DNA of 14,767 nt from JADKIH01 sp031367345 (GTDB lineage Bacteria > Bacteroidota > Bacteroidia > AKYH767-A > 2013-40CM-41-45): assembly GCA_031367345.1 (NCBI GenBank), contig JANLPR010000102.1, positions 1 to 14,767 on the forward strand, given 5' to 3'. Numbering within the stretch: the stretch's first letter is position 1; every line of letters begins with the position of its first letter. Below the pieces are notes generated by a model. That model was given only the letters and a program-made list of their open reading frames with translations. It was not told the origin of the DNA and did no database searches. Below, piece by piece: positions 7,973 to 14,767 of this stretch. Position numbers and translations under genes: made by a program.

Positions 7973-9649
7973 CTATCTGACTAGCGATCTATATCTGAGG
8001 CGATGAGGTTGTACATCACCCAGACGCTGTTTTTTATTTTCTTCATATTCCGAGAAGTTACCATCAAAGAAATAAACTTGAGAGTCACCTTCAAAGGCAA
8101 GAATATGTGTTGCAATTCTGTCTAAGAACCATCTATCGTGAGAAATAACAACTGCGCAACCTGCAAAATTTTCCAACGCTTCCTCTAAAGCTCTTAGCGT
8201 ATTAATATCAATATCGTTCGTTGGCTCATCGAGTAAAAGTACATTCGAACCTTGCTTCAAAGCAATTGCTAAGTGAACACGATTTCTTTCTCCACCGGAT
8301 AACACTTCCAGTTTTTTACTTTGATCAGTTCCACTGAAATTAAATTTGGAAACGTAAGCTCTCGAATTCAATTTCTGGCTTCCCACAATCATAGAATCAG
8401 TACCACCTGAAATCACTTCATAAACAGTTTTTCCCGGTACAAGATCATCGTGCGACTGATCAACATAACCGATCTGAACAGTTTCACCAACTTTAAATTC
8501 ACCGGTATCCGGCGTCTCTTGCCCCATGATCATTTTGAACAACGTCGTTTTACCGGCACCATTCGGTCCAATAACTCCAACGATTCCTGCAGGTGGTAAT
8601 GAGAAACTAAGATTTTCGAAAAGTATTTTGTCACCATAAGTTTTTGAAATAGCATTAGCTTCGATTACAACACTACCTAAACGTGGACCGGGAGGAATAA
8701 ACAATTCCAATTTATCTTCTTTCTCTTTTACATCTTCGTTCAACATTCTGTCGTAAGCTGCAATACGCGCTTTCGATTTTGTATGCCGGCCTTTAGGCGA
8801 TAAACGAACCCATTCCAATTCTCGTTGTAAAGTTTTCTGACGTTTACTTTCCGTTTTTTCTTCTTGAGATAATCGATTCGACTTTTGTTCTAACCATGAA
8901 GAATAATTTCCTTTCCATGGAATTCCTTCACCTCTGTCAAGTTCCAATATCCATCCAGCAACATTATCTAAGAAATATCGATCGTGAGTTACAGCGATAA
9001 CTGTTCCTGCATATTTTTGAAGATGTTGCTCTAACCACAATACCGATTCAGCATCGAGGTGATTGGTTGGCTCATCGAGTAATAATACGTCTGGCTCTTG
9101 CAATAACAATCGACAAAGAGCGATCCTTCTTTTTTCACCACCCGAAAGATTTTCAACAAGTGCTTCCGGATCAGGACAACGCAAAGCGTCCATGGCTATT
9201 TCAATCTTATTATCAATTTCCCATCCGTTGCATGCATCAATAGCATCTTGCACTTGACCTTGACGTTCGATCAGTTTATTCATCTGATCATCGGTCATCT
9301 CTTCTGCGAATTTATTGTTGATCTCTTCAAATTCTTTGAGCAAGTCAACAACTTTCTGCGCACCCTCCATAACGATTTCTCGAGCAGTCTTCGTATTATC
9401 GAAATCCGGTTCTTGAGAAAGATATCCAACTGTATAACCCGGGGAAAACACAACTTCACCGGAAAACGATTTCTCGATACCGGCTATGATTTTCATAAGA
9501 GTAGACTTTCCAGCTCCGTTTAAGCCAAGGATACCAATCTTTGCTCCGTAATAAAATGACAAATAAATATCTTTTAGGACCTGCTTTTGAGGTGGATAGA
9601 TCTTACTGACCCCAACCATCGAGAAAATGATCTTTTTATCGTCTGACAT
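7973..9649 (-). CDS. ettA: Energy-dependent translational throttle protein EttA (ABC-F ATPase)
   Basis: This 558-residue soluble ABC-F protein compares with 555 in E. coli EttA. It has two nucleotide-binding domains and no membrane segment. NBD1 has Walker A GLNGAGKS (42-49), signature LSGGE (168-172) and Walker B LLLDEPTNHLD (189-199, Glu193), with the H-loop in THDR. NBD2 has GPNGAGKT (361-368), LSGGE (450-454), LLLDEPTNDID (471-481, Glu475) and SHDRWFLD. The EttA-type arm insertion lies at about 94-140 and the charged interdomain linker at about 255-320. The stretch ILELDRGEGIPWKGNYSSW is typical of EttA. Family members bind the ribosomal E site and gate the first elongation step according to ATP/ADP ratio. 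All ATPase residues are present. The leader contains AGGA 12 bases before the ATG and, further upstream, a terminator-like hairpin, so attenuation is possible. Confidence 0.95.
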   Translation of the reverse strand: MSDDKKIIFSMVGVSKIYPPQKQVLKDIYLSFYYGAKIGILGLNGAGKSTLMKIIAGIEKSFSGEVVFSPGYTVGYLSQEPDFDNTKTAREIVMEGAQKVVDLLKEFEEINNKFAEEMTDDQMNKLIERQGQVQDAIDACNGWEIDNKIEIAMDALRCPDPEALVENLSGGEKRRIALCRLLLQEPDVLLLDEPTNHLDAESVLWLEQHLQKYAGTVIAVTHDRYFLDNVAGWILELDRGEGIPWKGNYSSWLEQKSNRLSQEEKTESKRQKTLQRELEWVRLSPKGRHTKSKARIAAYDRMLNEDVKEKEDKLELFIPPGPRLGSVVIEANAISKTYGDKILFENLSFSLPPAGIVGVIGPNGAGKTTLFKMIMGQETPDTGEFKVGETVQIGYVDQSHDDLVPGKTVYEVISGGTDSMIVGSQKLNSRAYVSKFNFSGTDQSKKLEVLSGGERNRVHLAIALKQGSNVLLLDEPTNDIDINTLRALEEALENFAGCAVVISHDRWFLDRIATHILAFEGDSQVYFFDGNFSEYEENKKQRLGDVQPHRLRYRSLVR

Positions 9650-9978
9650 ATTGTTTTATTTCCTTTTGTGAGCGGCAAATGTCGTTAAAAAAAGCCTAAT
9701 TCAGAAGAAATATTGAAGCTATGCTCCTTTAAAATAGCTATAATCAGGCTAAAATAACATTCAAAATATGACCTTTTAGTCAAATGCAATTAGTCAAGTA
9801 TCACAACTTTTAAAAATAGTTAGATTTTAGTGAAAAAAATGCAAGTCGTCGCATCCGTTTTAAATGTCATTAATCAACTTTCATTCGGTGATAACAATTG
9901 AGAATTATGTTAGAAATACCATGGACTTAAGTAACAAAAGAAGACAATTTAAGTAATAGAATGCACTACTAAGTAAGC
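9650..9978. other. Intergenic region between divergent ettA and protease genes
   Basis: This 329-base AT-rich stretch separates ettA (minus) from the protease (plus) and must hold both promoters. No exact TAnnTTTG box is visible on either strand. The best minus-strand candidate is TGCATTTG (complement of 9781-9788) with a TTG at 9804-9806, one mismatch and a short 15-base spacer. The ettA-proximal part holds the nested hairpin listed separately. I see no credible open reading frame or tRNA. Confidence 0.6.
9686..9750 (-). terminator. Terminator-like nested hairpin in the ettA leader (possible attenuator)
   Basis: Read on the minus strand, AGCCTGATT (complement of 9742-9750) pairs with AATTAGGCT (complement of 9693-9701) over 9 bp with one G-U pair. 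It is followed at once by a run of Ts. Inside it a second perfect 6-bp stem, AGCTAT/ATAGCT (9734-9739 with 9717-9722), encloses an 11-base loop containing AAAGGAGC. The T-run ends about 37 bases upstream of the ettA ATG. No minus-strand gene lies upstream to need a terminator, so it may be an attenuator of ettA or the end of a small RNA. The large asymmetric internal loop (2 and 15 bases) weakens the call. Confidence 0.45.
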
Positions 9979-12162
9979 ATGAAAATGAAAAAATCTATCT
10001 TGATCTTATTGTCGGTGTTCGCATTCATGAACTCTGAAGCCCAAATGGCAAAAATGAATTTCGCTTTGAAACGAAAAGTCGAAGAGAAAACTACATCATC
10101 TCGAGAGATCTCAGTATTGGTGAAAGGAAACATCGACATTATCAGAGCCAATACTATTTCATTGGGAGGAGTTTTTAAATATGCAGCCGGAGACATTGCA
10201 GCGATAAGAATTCCACTCGATAAAATAAAAATGCTTGCAAAAGTTGCAGAAGTAAAAAGGATAGAGAGTAACGACTATCGTTTGCAACCACTAAACGACC
10301 AGGTAGTTCGCAACAATCATGTATTAGAAGTGCAAAACGGATTTGGCCTTCCACAATCCTATGACGGTACAGGTGTTGTTGTTGGAATCATCGATGAAGG
10401 AATTGATTTTACTCATCCCGATTTCAGAGATGAATATGGAAGAACGAGAATAAAATATTTATGGGATCAGTCGATCATAAATACAAATCCCGCTACACAA
10501 GCTCAGCCTTATGGTTACGGAAAAGAATACATCGGAAATCAAATAGACACATCAACTCAACATTTTGATAGTCCGTTTGGTCACGGTACTCACGTTGCCG
10601 GTATAGCTTGTGGCAATGGCTTAGCGGTGAATAATTACAAAGGGATGGCGCCTAAAGCTGATATGATAATTGTCAAATCAAATTTGAATCAGCCTGATAA
10701 TGATTTTCTCACTTCGTTAGTGGATGCCATTAAATACATTTTCGACAGAGCCGACCAACTTGGAGAACCGGCAGTAATAAATATCAGCTTAGGAACCTAT
10801 TTTGGTTCGCACGATGGAAAAGATATTCAAGCACAAAGCATCGACAATCTTATTACATCAGCACCTGGTCATGTAGTAGTTTGTGCGGCAGGAAATGCAG
10901 GAGCAGCTCCACTCCATCTCGGTTATAATCTTTCAGCAGATACTAATTTTACATGGCTACAGTATAGCAGTGGTTCAATTTACGTTCAGGCATTCGGAGA
11001 TTCAGGACAATTTGCCAATGCAAATTTTTCGGTGGGATTACAAAGAGTAAAACCCAACTTTCAAACGATCGGTTCACTTCCTTTTAAAAACATATTGGCA
11101 AATGTTGACAGTGTAATCATTGACACTTTGTATAGCGGATCAAATAGACTAGGAATTATTTATAGTTATGCTCAAAATTTTGGAAGCTATTATTCCTTTG
11201 AATACATGATTTACCCCGACTCCACTCAAAACATTAATGGACAAGACACGAGCAGATATTACTGGAACTTTAATACAATTGGAGCAGGAAGAATGGATGC
11301 ATGGAGCTTAGATATGATCTTTGACAATTTACCAGATAGCACTACATTTCCAAAGATAAATAAGTATAAAAAGCCCGACACCGACCAGACGATAGTGAGT
11401 AGTTTTTCTTGTAGCGATAAAGTAATTACGGTTGGAAGTTATACGAATAGAAATTACTACACTAACGCTAACTTTGCGATTACAAGAGACACTACTTTGC
11501 ATGTTGGCGAGCTTTCCGTTTTCTCTAGCCATGGCCCAACACGCGATGGAAGAGTAAAGCCTGACATCACTGCAACCGGCGAATGGGTATTGTCTACCGG
11601 AACACAAGCTGAAATGAGTATTCTCTCAGCAACAGAACCGGAGAAAGTTGCTGCCGGCAAAAAACACAAAAGAAGTAGCGGAACATCAATGGCTTCACCT
11701 GTAGTAGCAGGAATTGCTGCTCTTTTCCTTCAAAAAAATCCTACGGCAACATGGTTAGAAGTGAAAAATGCGATTATCAACTGTGCAGATAAAGATGGAT
11801 TTACAGGTCAAAACTTACCGGACTATCGTTGGGGAAATGGAAAAGTAAATGCCTACTCTTCTGTACGTGGCTGTACAATTGGGATTACAGAAAATCAATT
11901 CAGTTCAATTGATCTATCCATATTCCCAAATCCATCTGCCGGGAATTTCAGTATACAATATGACCTTTCTACAATAGGTATGGCTAAAAAAGCGATGTTA
12001 CAAATTTCTAACATACTTGGTCAGAGTATTAAAACCATAGAGTTAAAAGACCTTGCAAGCAGTGTTGATATGTCTATAGAAAACATGAGCAGTGGTGTCT
12101 ATTTTGTCTCATTAAAAATTGATGGCAAAACCAGACGAACAGAAAAAATGATCATTCTATAA
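9979..12162 (+). CDS. Secreted subtilisin-like serine protease (S8) with type-A T9SS sorting domain
   Basis: This 727-residue protein begins with a signal peptide (1-22, ending NSEAQ). An I9-like propeptide region follows at about 42-105 (ISVLVKG, GDIAAIRIPL). The catalytic triad is Asp139 in VVGIIDEGIDFTHPDF, His202 in GHGTHVAGIACG and Ser570 in SSGTSMASPVVAGIA, with oxyanion Asn306 in AAGNAG. All are intact, so an active endopeptidase is expected. Between Asn306 and Ser570 lies an insertion of about 165 beta-rich residues (310-475), in the position of the jelly-roll of the Csp-type subtilases. The tail (about 645-727), with LSIFPNPSAGNFSI, ILGQSIKTIEL and MSSGVYFVSLKIDGK, is a type-A T9SS domain (TIGR04183), so it crosses the outer membrane and is released or anchored after cleavage. 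The start is ATG at 9979, with 9985 also possible. The prenyltransferase starts 43 bases downstream. The substrate is unknown. Confidence 0.93.
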   Translation: MKMKKSILILLSVFAFMNSEAQMAKMNFALKRKVEEKTTSSREISVLVKGNIDIIRANTISLGGVFKYAAGDIAAIRIPLDKIKMLAKVAEVKRIESNDYRLQPLNDQVVRNNHVLEVQNGFGLPQSYDGTGVVVGIIDEGIDFTHPDFRDEYGRTRIKYLWDQSIINTNPATQAQPYGYGKEYIGNQIDTSTQHFDSPFGHGTHVAGIACGNGLAVNNYKGMAPKADMIIVKSNLNQPDNDFLTSLVDAIKYIFDRADQLGEPAVINISLGTYFGSHDGKDIQAQSIDNLITSAPGHVVVCAAGNAGAAPLHLGYNLSADTNFTWLQYSSGSIYVQAFGDSGQFANANFSVGLQRVKPNFQTIGSLPFKNILANVDSVIIDTLYSGSNRLGIIYSYAQNFGSYYSFEYMIYPDSTQNINGQDTSRYYWNFNTIGAGRMDAWSLDMIFDNLPDSTTFPKINKYKKPDTDQTIVSSFSCSDKVITVGSYTNRNYYTNANFAITRDTTLHVGELSVFSSHGPTRDGRVKPDITATGEWVLSTGTQAEMSILSATEPEKVAAGKKHKRSSGTSMASPVVAGIAALFLQKNPTATWLEVKNAIINCADKDGFTGQNLPDYRWGNGKVNAYSSVRGCTIGITENQFSSIDLSIFPNPSAGNFSIQYDLSTIGMAKKAMLQISNILGQSIKTIELKDLASSVDMSIENMSSGVYFVSLKIDGKTRRTEKMIIL

Positions 12163-12191
12163 TGAACGAAATTTTCTTTTACCTTAGCACC

Positions 12192-12197
12192 GGAGGA
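12192..12197 (+). promoter_or_regulatory. Strong Shine-Dalgarno that fixes the TTG start of the prenyltransferase
   Basis: GGAGGA lies 8 bases before the first TTG (12206) and 11 before the second (12209). There is no in-frame ATG at a suitable distance, and conserved family sequence begins directly after the TTG codons. The site is notably stronger than the ribosome binding sites of its neighbours. Confidence 0.65.
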
Positions 12198-12205
12198 AAA
12201 TCATT

Positions 12206-13072
12206 TTGTTGATTAAAAAAGTAAACAACTATTTATCGCTTGTAAAATTCAGTCATACTATTTTTGCAATGCCGTTTGCATTAATTGGATTCACACTTGG
12301 AGTTTCAAGACCCGATTCAACTTTTTCGTTTTTACTACTGTTAAAAATAGTACTCTGTATGATATTTGCCAGAACAGCGGCGATGGCATTCAACAGATAC
12401 ATAGATAGAGACATTGACAAAGTAAATCAACGTACGGAAAATAGAGAAATACCAGGAGGAATTGTTAAACCTACATCGGCACTCTCCTTAGTTATATTGT
12501 CATCACTCGCTTTTATTACTACAACTTATTTCATAAACAAAATTTGTTTTTATTTATCACCTGTTGCACTTTTGGTTGTACTGGGATATTCATTTACAAA
12601 AAGATTTACTTGGCTCTGTCATTTAATTTTAGGAATAGGACTATCGCTTGCTCCAATTGGCGCCTACTTAGCAGTTACCGGCGAGTTCAACTTACTTCCT
12701 CTCCTCTTCAGCTTTACCGTTTTAACATGGGTTAGTGGTTTCGACATCATTTATGCATTGCAAGATGAAGAGTTCGATCGAAAATTAAATCTACATTCCA
12801 TGCCTGCAGCATTTGGTAAGTCAAGAGCATTAACAATATCTGTTATACTCCATTTAATTTCAATAGGCTTTGTATTTTTAGCAGGATTGTATTTACCCTT
12901 CGGAAAAATCTATTGGTTGGGAGCTGCCGTGTTTTCAATATTGGTAGTGTATCAACACTTGCTTGTAAAACCAAACGATCTAAGCAAAGTTAATCTCGCT
13001 TTTTTTACTACCAATGGTATTGCGAGTATTGCTTTCGCTACTTTTGTTATCAGCGATTTACTTTTAAAATAA
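12206..13072 (+). CDS. UbiA-family prenyltransferase (4-hydroxybenzoate polyprenyltransferase-like / MqnP-type)
   Basis: This 288-residue integral membrane protein has about 8-9 hydrophobic helices and the two Asp-rich motifs of UbiA enzymes. These are NRYIDRDID (63-71, NxxxDxxxD) and DEEFD (187-191) inside FDIIYALQDEEFDRKLNLHSMP. They bind the Mg-diphosphate of a polyprenyl donor, which is transferred to an aromatic ring. The blocks ARTAAMAFNR, RTENREIPGG and GLSLAPIGAYLAVTG match the ubiA_other subfamily (TIGR01475). Its members include MqnP of the futalosine menaquinone pathway, so a quinone-synthesis role at the cytoplasmic membrane is the best inference; no other men, mqn or ubi gene is present to confirm it. 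Translation starts at TTG. The gene follows the protease by 43 bases; a TACCTTAG sequence at 12180-12187 is one mismatch from a -7 element but has no -33 partner. Confidence 0.88.
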   Translation: MLIKKVNNYLSLVKFSHTIFAMPFALIGFTLGVSRPDSTFSFLLLLKIVLCMIFARTAAMAFNRYIDRDIDKVNQRTENREIPGGIVKPTSALSLVILSSLAFITTTYFINKICFYLSPVALLVVLGYSFTKRFTWLCHLILGIGLSLAPIGAYLAVTGEFNLLPLLFSFTVLTWVSGFDIIYALQDEEFDRKLNLHSMPAAFGKSRALTISVILHLISIGFVFLAGLYLPFGKIYWLGAAVFSILVVYQHLLVKPNDLSKVNLAFFTTNGIASIAFATFVISDLLLK

Positions 13073-13165
13073 AATTATTTTTAACAAATCTACTTCTTGA
13101 TATCCTCAATAGCAGATTTCACCCAAAATTATTTTCAGTGTAAACTAAATACTCTCACTATTTTT
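13073..13165. other. Convergent intergenic spacer
   Basis: This 93-base AT-rich gap separates the prenyltransferase stop from the stop of the convergent P-domain gene. The only inverted repeat I see is a 4-bp AGTG/CACT stem ahead of ATTTTTTT near 13137-13167. It is too weak to call a terminator. Confidence 0.35.
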
Positions 13166-14767
13166 TTAGGGCTTCATCAACACCAAGCCAGCTTGTGAAT
13201 TTGTTTCTACCAGTGAGTAGTCTGTCGATTCAATTAGATTATCGCCAGTGATATCAGAAACCAAATAACCCGAACTGAGCGTAAGCACTGCTGCTTGAAC
13301 CAATGTAAAATCAGCGTTATTAATAATTCCGTTTTGATCTATATCACCGGAGCGAATGGCATATCGACCTCCACCTACATTAATAAGATTACTTCCATAA
13401 GCTTGAGTGATTCCGGAAGTAAAATCAAAACTATTCGATGTAGAAGGAAAAGCAATTGCACTACCACTCCATGTTTCAAGTGAATTTCTATGCTTCACAA
13501 CAACATAATAATTCCCGCCCATTACAGCAGCAGGAAAAGAAAATACTCCAACACCACTCGAATTGATAACAGCTTTATCAGAATATAAGATAGTATGAGG
13601 AACCAATGAACCAGCAAGTTGTACAATAATAGAATCGGTATTCGATCCTGCTAAGGCTGTTCGCATAACGCCTCCTGTTGAATAAAAGCCTTCGATAAAC
13701 ACTTTTAAAGTTAAAGCGATATTAGCGCTGAATACAGTACTTGAAGTAGCCGTGCCACATGGAGTTGTAACAACTATATAACCATTGGTTGAACCGACAG
13801 GAACGGTTGCCGAAATTTGCGTACTATTTACTACCGAAAAAGTTGAACTTATCCCATTAAAAGTTACAGCCGATACATTCGTAAAATTATCACCGGTAAT
13901 AGTAACTACCGTACCTGAACTTCCTGACGATGGAGTAAAGGAAGTTATTGTTGGCGGAGAAAGTGACGTAACATTTATCACATTGCTTGAAGAATTGCAA
14001 GGTCCATTGCTTGAAGCAGGAAAAGTGATCGTAAAATTGTTAATTGTTCCCACATCTGCAGCGGCATTATCTATAACGATCAATTTCCAATTCCCATTTG
14101 GATTTATTGAACCTCCACCTATCGCAGCAAAAGTAGTAACAGTCGAAGTTGTACAAGTGGACATGATACTTGCCCACGGCTTATACGTGCCTGAATAAGG
14201 TGCACCGGTAGTAGGTATAGTCGTACTACCTGCATCTGTAAAAATTGTATTTGTAAAATTATCGCCACTCGACCCTACTTGATTAGCTAAACCTAAAATC
14301 GAACCATTTGGTGCTTGAAGTAAAAGCATCAAATCACCATCGTATGTATGGGTAATATTTAATGCAATAGAAATTCCGGCAGTAGAAACAGTACCTGTAT
14401 AACCACTCACTGTTATCGTACTATTTGCTCCGGTACAGACATTATCCGGAATCGAAACGACTGTAGAATTAACGAACGTTTCTGGCGAATAAGCCGCTAC
14501 ATCGTATGCTGCAGTAGTAGTTGCAGAATAAGTCGATGTTGTTGCTCCGCCAATTGCAATTCCGTTATTTCTCCACTGATAAACGTTACCTGCTACTGAA
14601 GTAAAAGAAAGATTCACACTTCCAGGCGAACAAAAACTTATTGGCCCTCCGGCAGCTATTGTTGGTGTTGCAGCGGTAGCTAAAATATTCAATGCAAGTG
14701 AAGATACACTTCCACTTCCACATGCATTTACTCCTGCAACACTTATAGAACCTGATCCCGATGTTGC
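13166..14767 (-). CDS. Large extracellular protein, N-terminus beyond window: Ig-like, P-domain, IPT/TIG and dockerin-like modules
   Basis: The frame is open to base 14767, so 533 C-terminal residues are visible and the true start lies outside. A TTG at 14690-14692 is an internal Leu codon. Numbering from the window edge, an Ig-like module spans about 34-95 (FCSPGSVNLSF, VYQWRNNG). A proprotein-convertase P-domain follows at about 100-250 (ALNITHTYDGDLMLLLQAPNG, GNWKLIVIDNAAADVGTINN). Next comes an IPT/TIG domain at about 271-348 (PTITSFTPSSGSSGTVVTI), then a beta-rich region (355-470) and a C-terminal pair of EF-hand-like loops (474-522). P-domains usually sit beside secreted peptidases, so a protease domain could lie upstream, but this is unseen. 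I find no type-A or type-B T9SS tail. The gene converges on the prenyltransferase. Surface location and calcium binding are inferences. Confidence 0.85.
   Translation of the reverse strand, partial: ATSGSGSISVAGVNACGSGSVSSLALNILATAATPTIAAGGPISFCSPGSVNLSFTSVAGNVYQWRNNGIAIGGATTSTYSATTTAAYDVAAYSPETFVNSTVVSIPDNVCTGANSTITVSGYTGTVSTAGISIALNITHTYDGDLMLLLQAPNGSILGLANQVGSSGDNFTNTIFTDAGSTTIPTTGAPYSGTYKPWASIMSTCTTSTVTTFAAIGGGSINPNGNWKLIVIDNAAADVGTINNFTITFPASSNGPCNSSSNVINVTSLSPPTITSFTPSSGSSGTVVTITGDNFTNVSAVTFNGISSTFSVVNSTQISATVPVGSTNGYIVVTTPCGTATSSTVFSANIALTLKVFIEGFYSTGGVMRTALAGSNTDSIIVQLAGSLVPHTILYSDKAVINSSGVGVFSFPAAVMGGNYYVVVKHRNSLETWSGSAIAFPSTSNSFDFTSGITQAYGSNLINVGGGRYAIRSGDIDQNGIINNADFTLVQAAVLTLSSGYLVSDITGDNLIESTDYSLVETNSQAGLVLMKP
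13202..13348 (-). other. Dockerin-like tandem calcium-binding loops at the protein C-terminus
   Basis: Loop 1, DIDQNGIINNAD, fits the 12-residue EF-hand pattern (D1, D3, N5, G6, I8, D12) exactly. Loop 2, DITGDNLIESTD, fits with T at 3 and N at 6. They are 30 residues apart, each followed by a short helix (FTLVQ, YSLVET), as in type I dockerins. Similar C-terminal duplicated loops are widespread in Bacteroidota proteins outside cellulosomes, so cohesin binding should not be assumed. Confidence 0.75.

Noticed and set aside
9063..9523. Plus-strand open frames opposite ettA
   Set aside because: They are antisense to strongly conserved ABC-F sequence and have no independent evidence of coding.
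9969..10196. 75-codon minus-strand frame across the protease start
   Set aside because: It is a shadow of the signal peptide and propeptide region of the protease.
13785..14198. 137-codon plus-strand open frame rich in Val, Glu and Pro
   Set aside because: It is antisense to the P-domain/IPT gene, whose domains are recognisable. Its composition is that of a shadow of Thr/Ser/Asn-rich beta-sandwich sequence, with no ribosome binding site or family signature.
1..14767. A complete new defence, toxin or mobile system
   Set aside because: No helicase, nuclease, reverse transcriptase, toxin-antitoxin pair, transposase or integrase is encoded; only the truncated Bro-N gene hints at mobile DNA, and it lies at the window edge.

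Overview
The window reads as chromosomal DNA of a low-GC member of the Bacteroidota, probably an environmental, gliding or T9SS-bearing lineage. The evidence is a signal-peptide style typical of the phylum (SHAQ, EAQ, AFSQ), one type-A and one type-B type IX secretion (T9SS) C-terminal sorting domain, Ig/PKD-rich surface proteins, a TAnnTTTG -7 promoter element and mostly weak Shine-Dalgarno sequences. I see no tRNA, rRNA, CRISPR array, transposase or integrase.

Layout. Positions 1-1395 (all minus strand) carry a Bro-N antirepressor-like gene cut by the window edge, a 94-aa secreted protein of unknown function, and a fatty-acid 2-hydroxylase-type membrane di-iron enzyme behind a recognisable promoter. 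Positions 1462-7817 (minus) hold a tight run transcribed hisS -> hutH -> 1161-aa secreted multi-Ig adhesin, with gaps of only 10 and 22 bases. Positions 7973-9649 (minus) encode the translation factor EttA. It ends in a clear intrinsic terminator (7894-7940) and is preceded by a terminator-like hairpin in its own leader (9686-9750). From 9979 the plus strand carries a T9SS-exported subtilisin-like protease and then a UbiA-type prenyltransferase starting at TTG behind a strong Shine-Dalgarno. A convergent minus-strand gene (13166 to the window end) encodes the C-terminal part of a large extracellular protein with Ig-like, P-domain, IPT/TIG and dockerin-like EF-hand modules.

How the genes fit together. 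Housekeeping translation genes (hisS, ettA) alternate with cell-surface and secreted products. hisS and hutH both act on histidine, one charging tRNA and one deaminating the free amino acid. The surface proteins fit a predatory, polymer-degrading or biofilm lifestyle, but no substrate can be deduced.

There is no strong case for a wholly new defence or mobile system. The most interesting signals are the possible attenuator ahead of ettA, the hisS-hutH pairing, the adhesin with a regular ~90-residue repeat and an RHS-like N-terminal motif, and the P-domain/dockerin-like protein with no recognisable T9SS tail.
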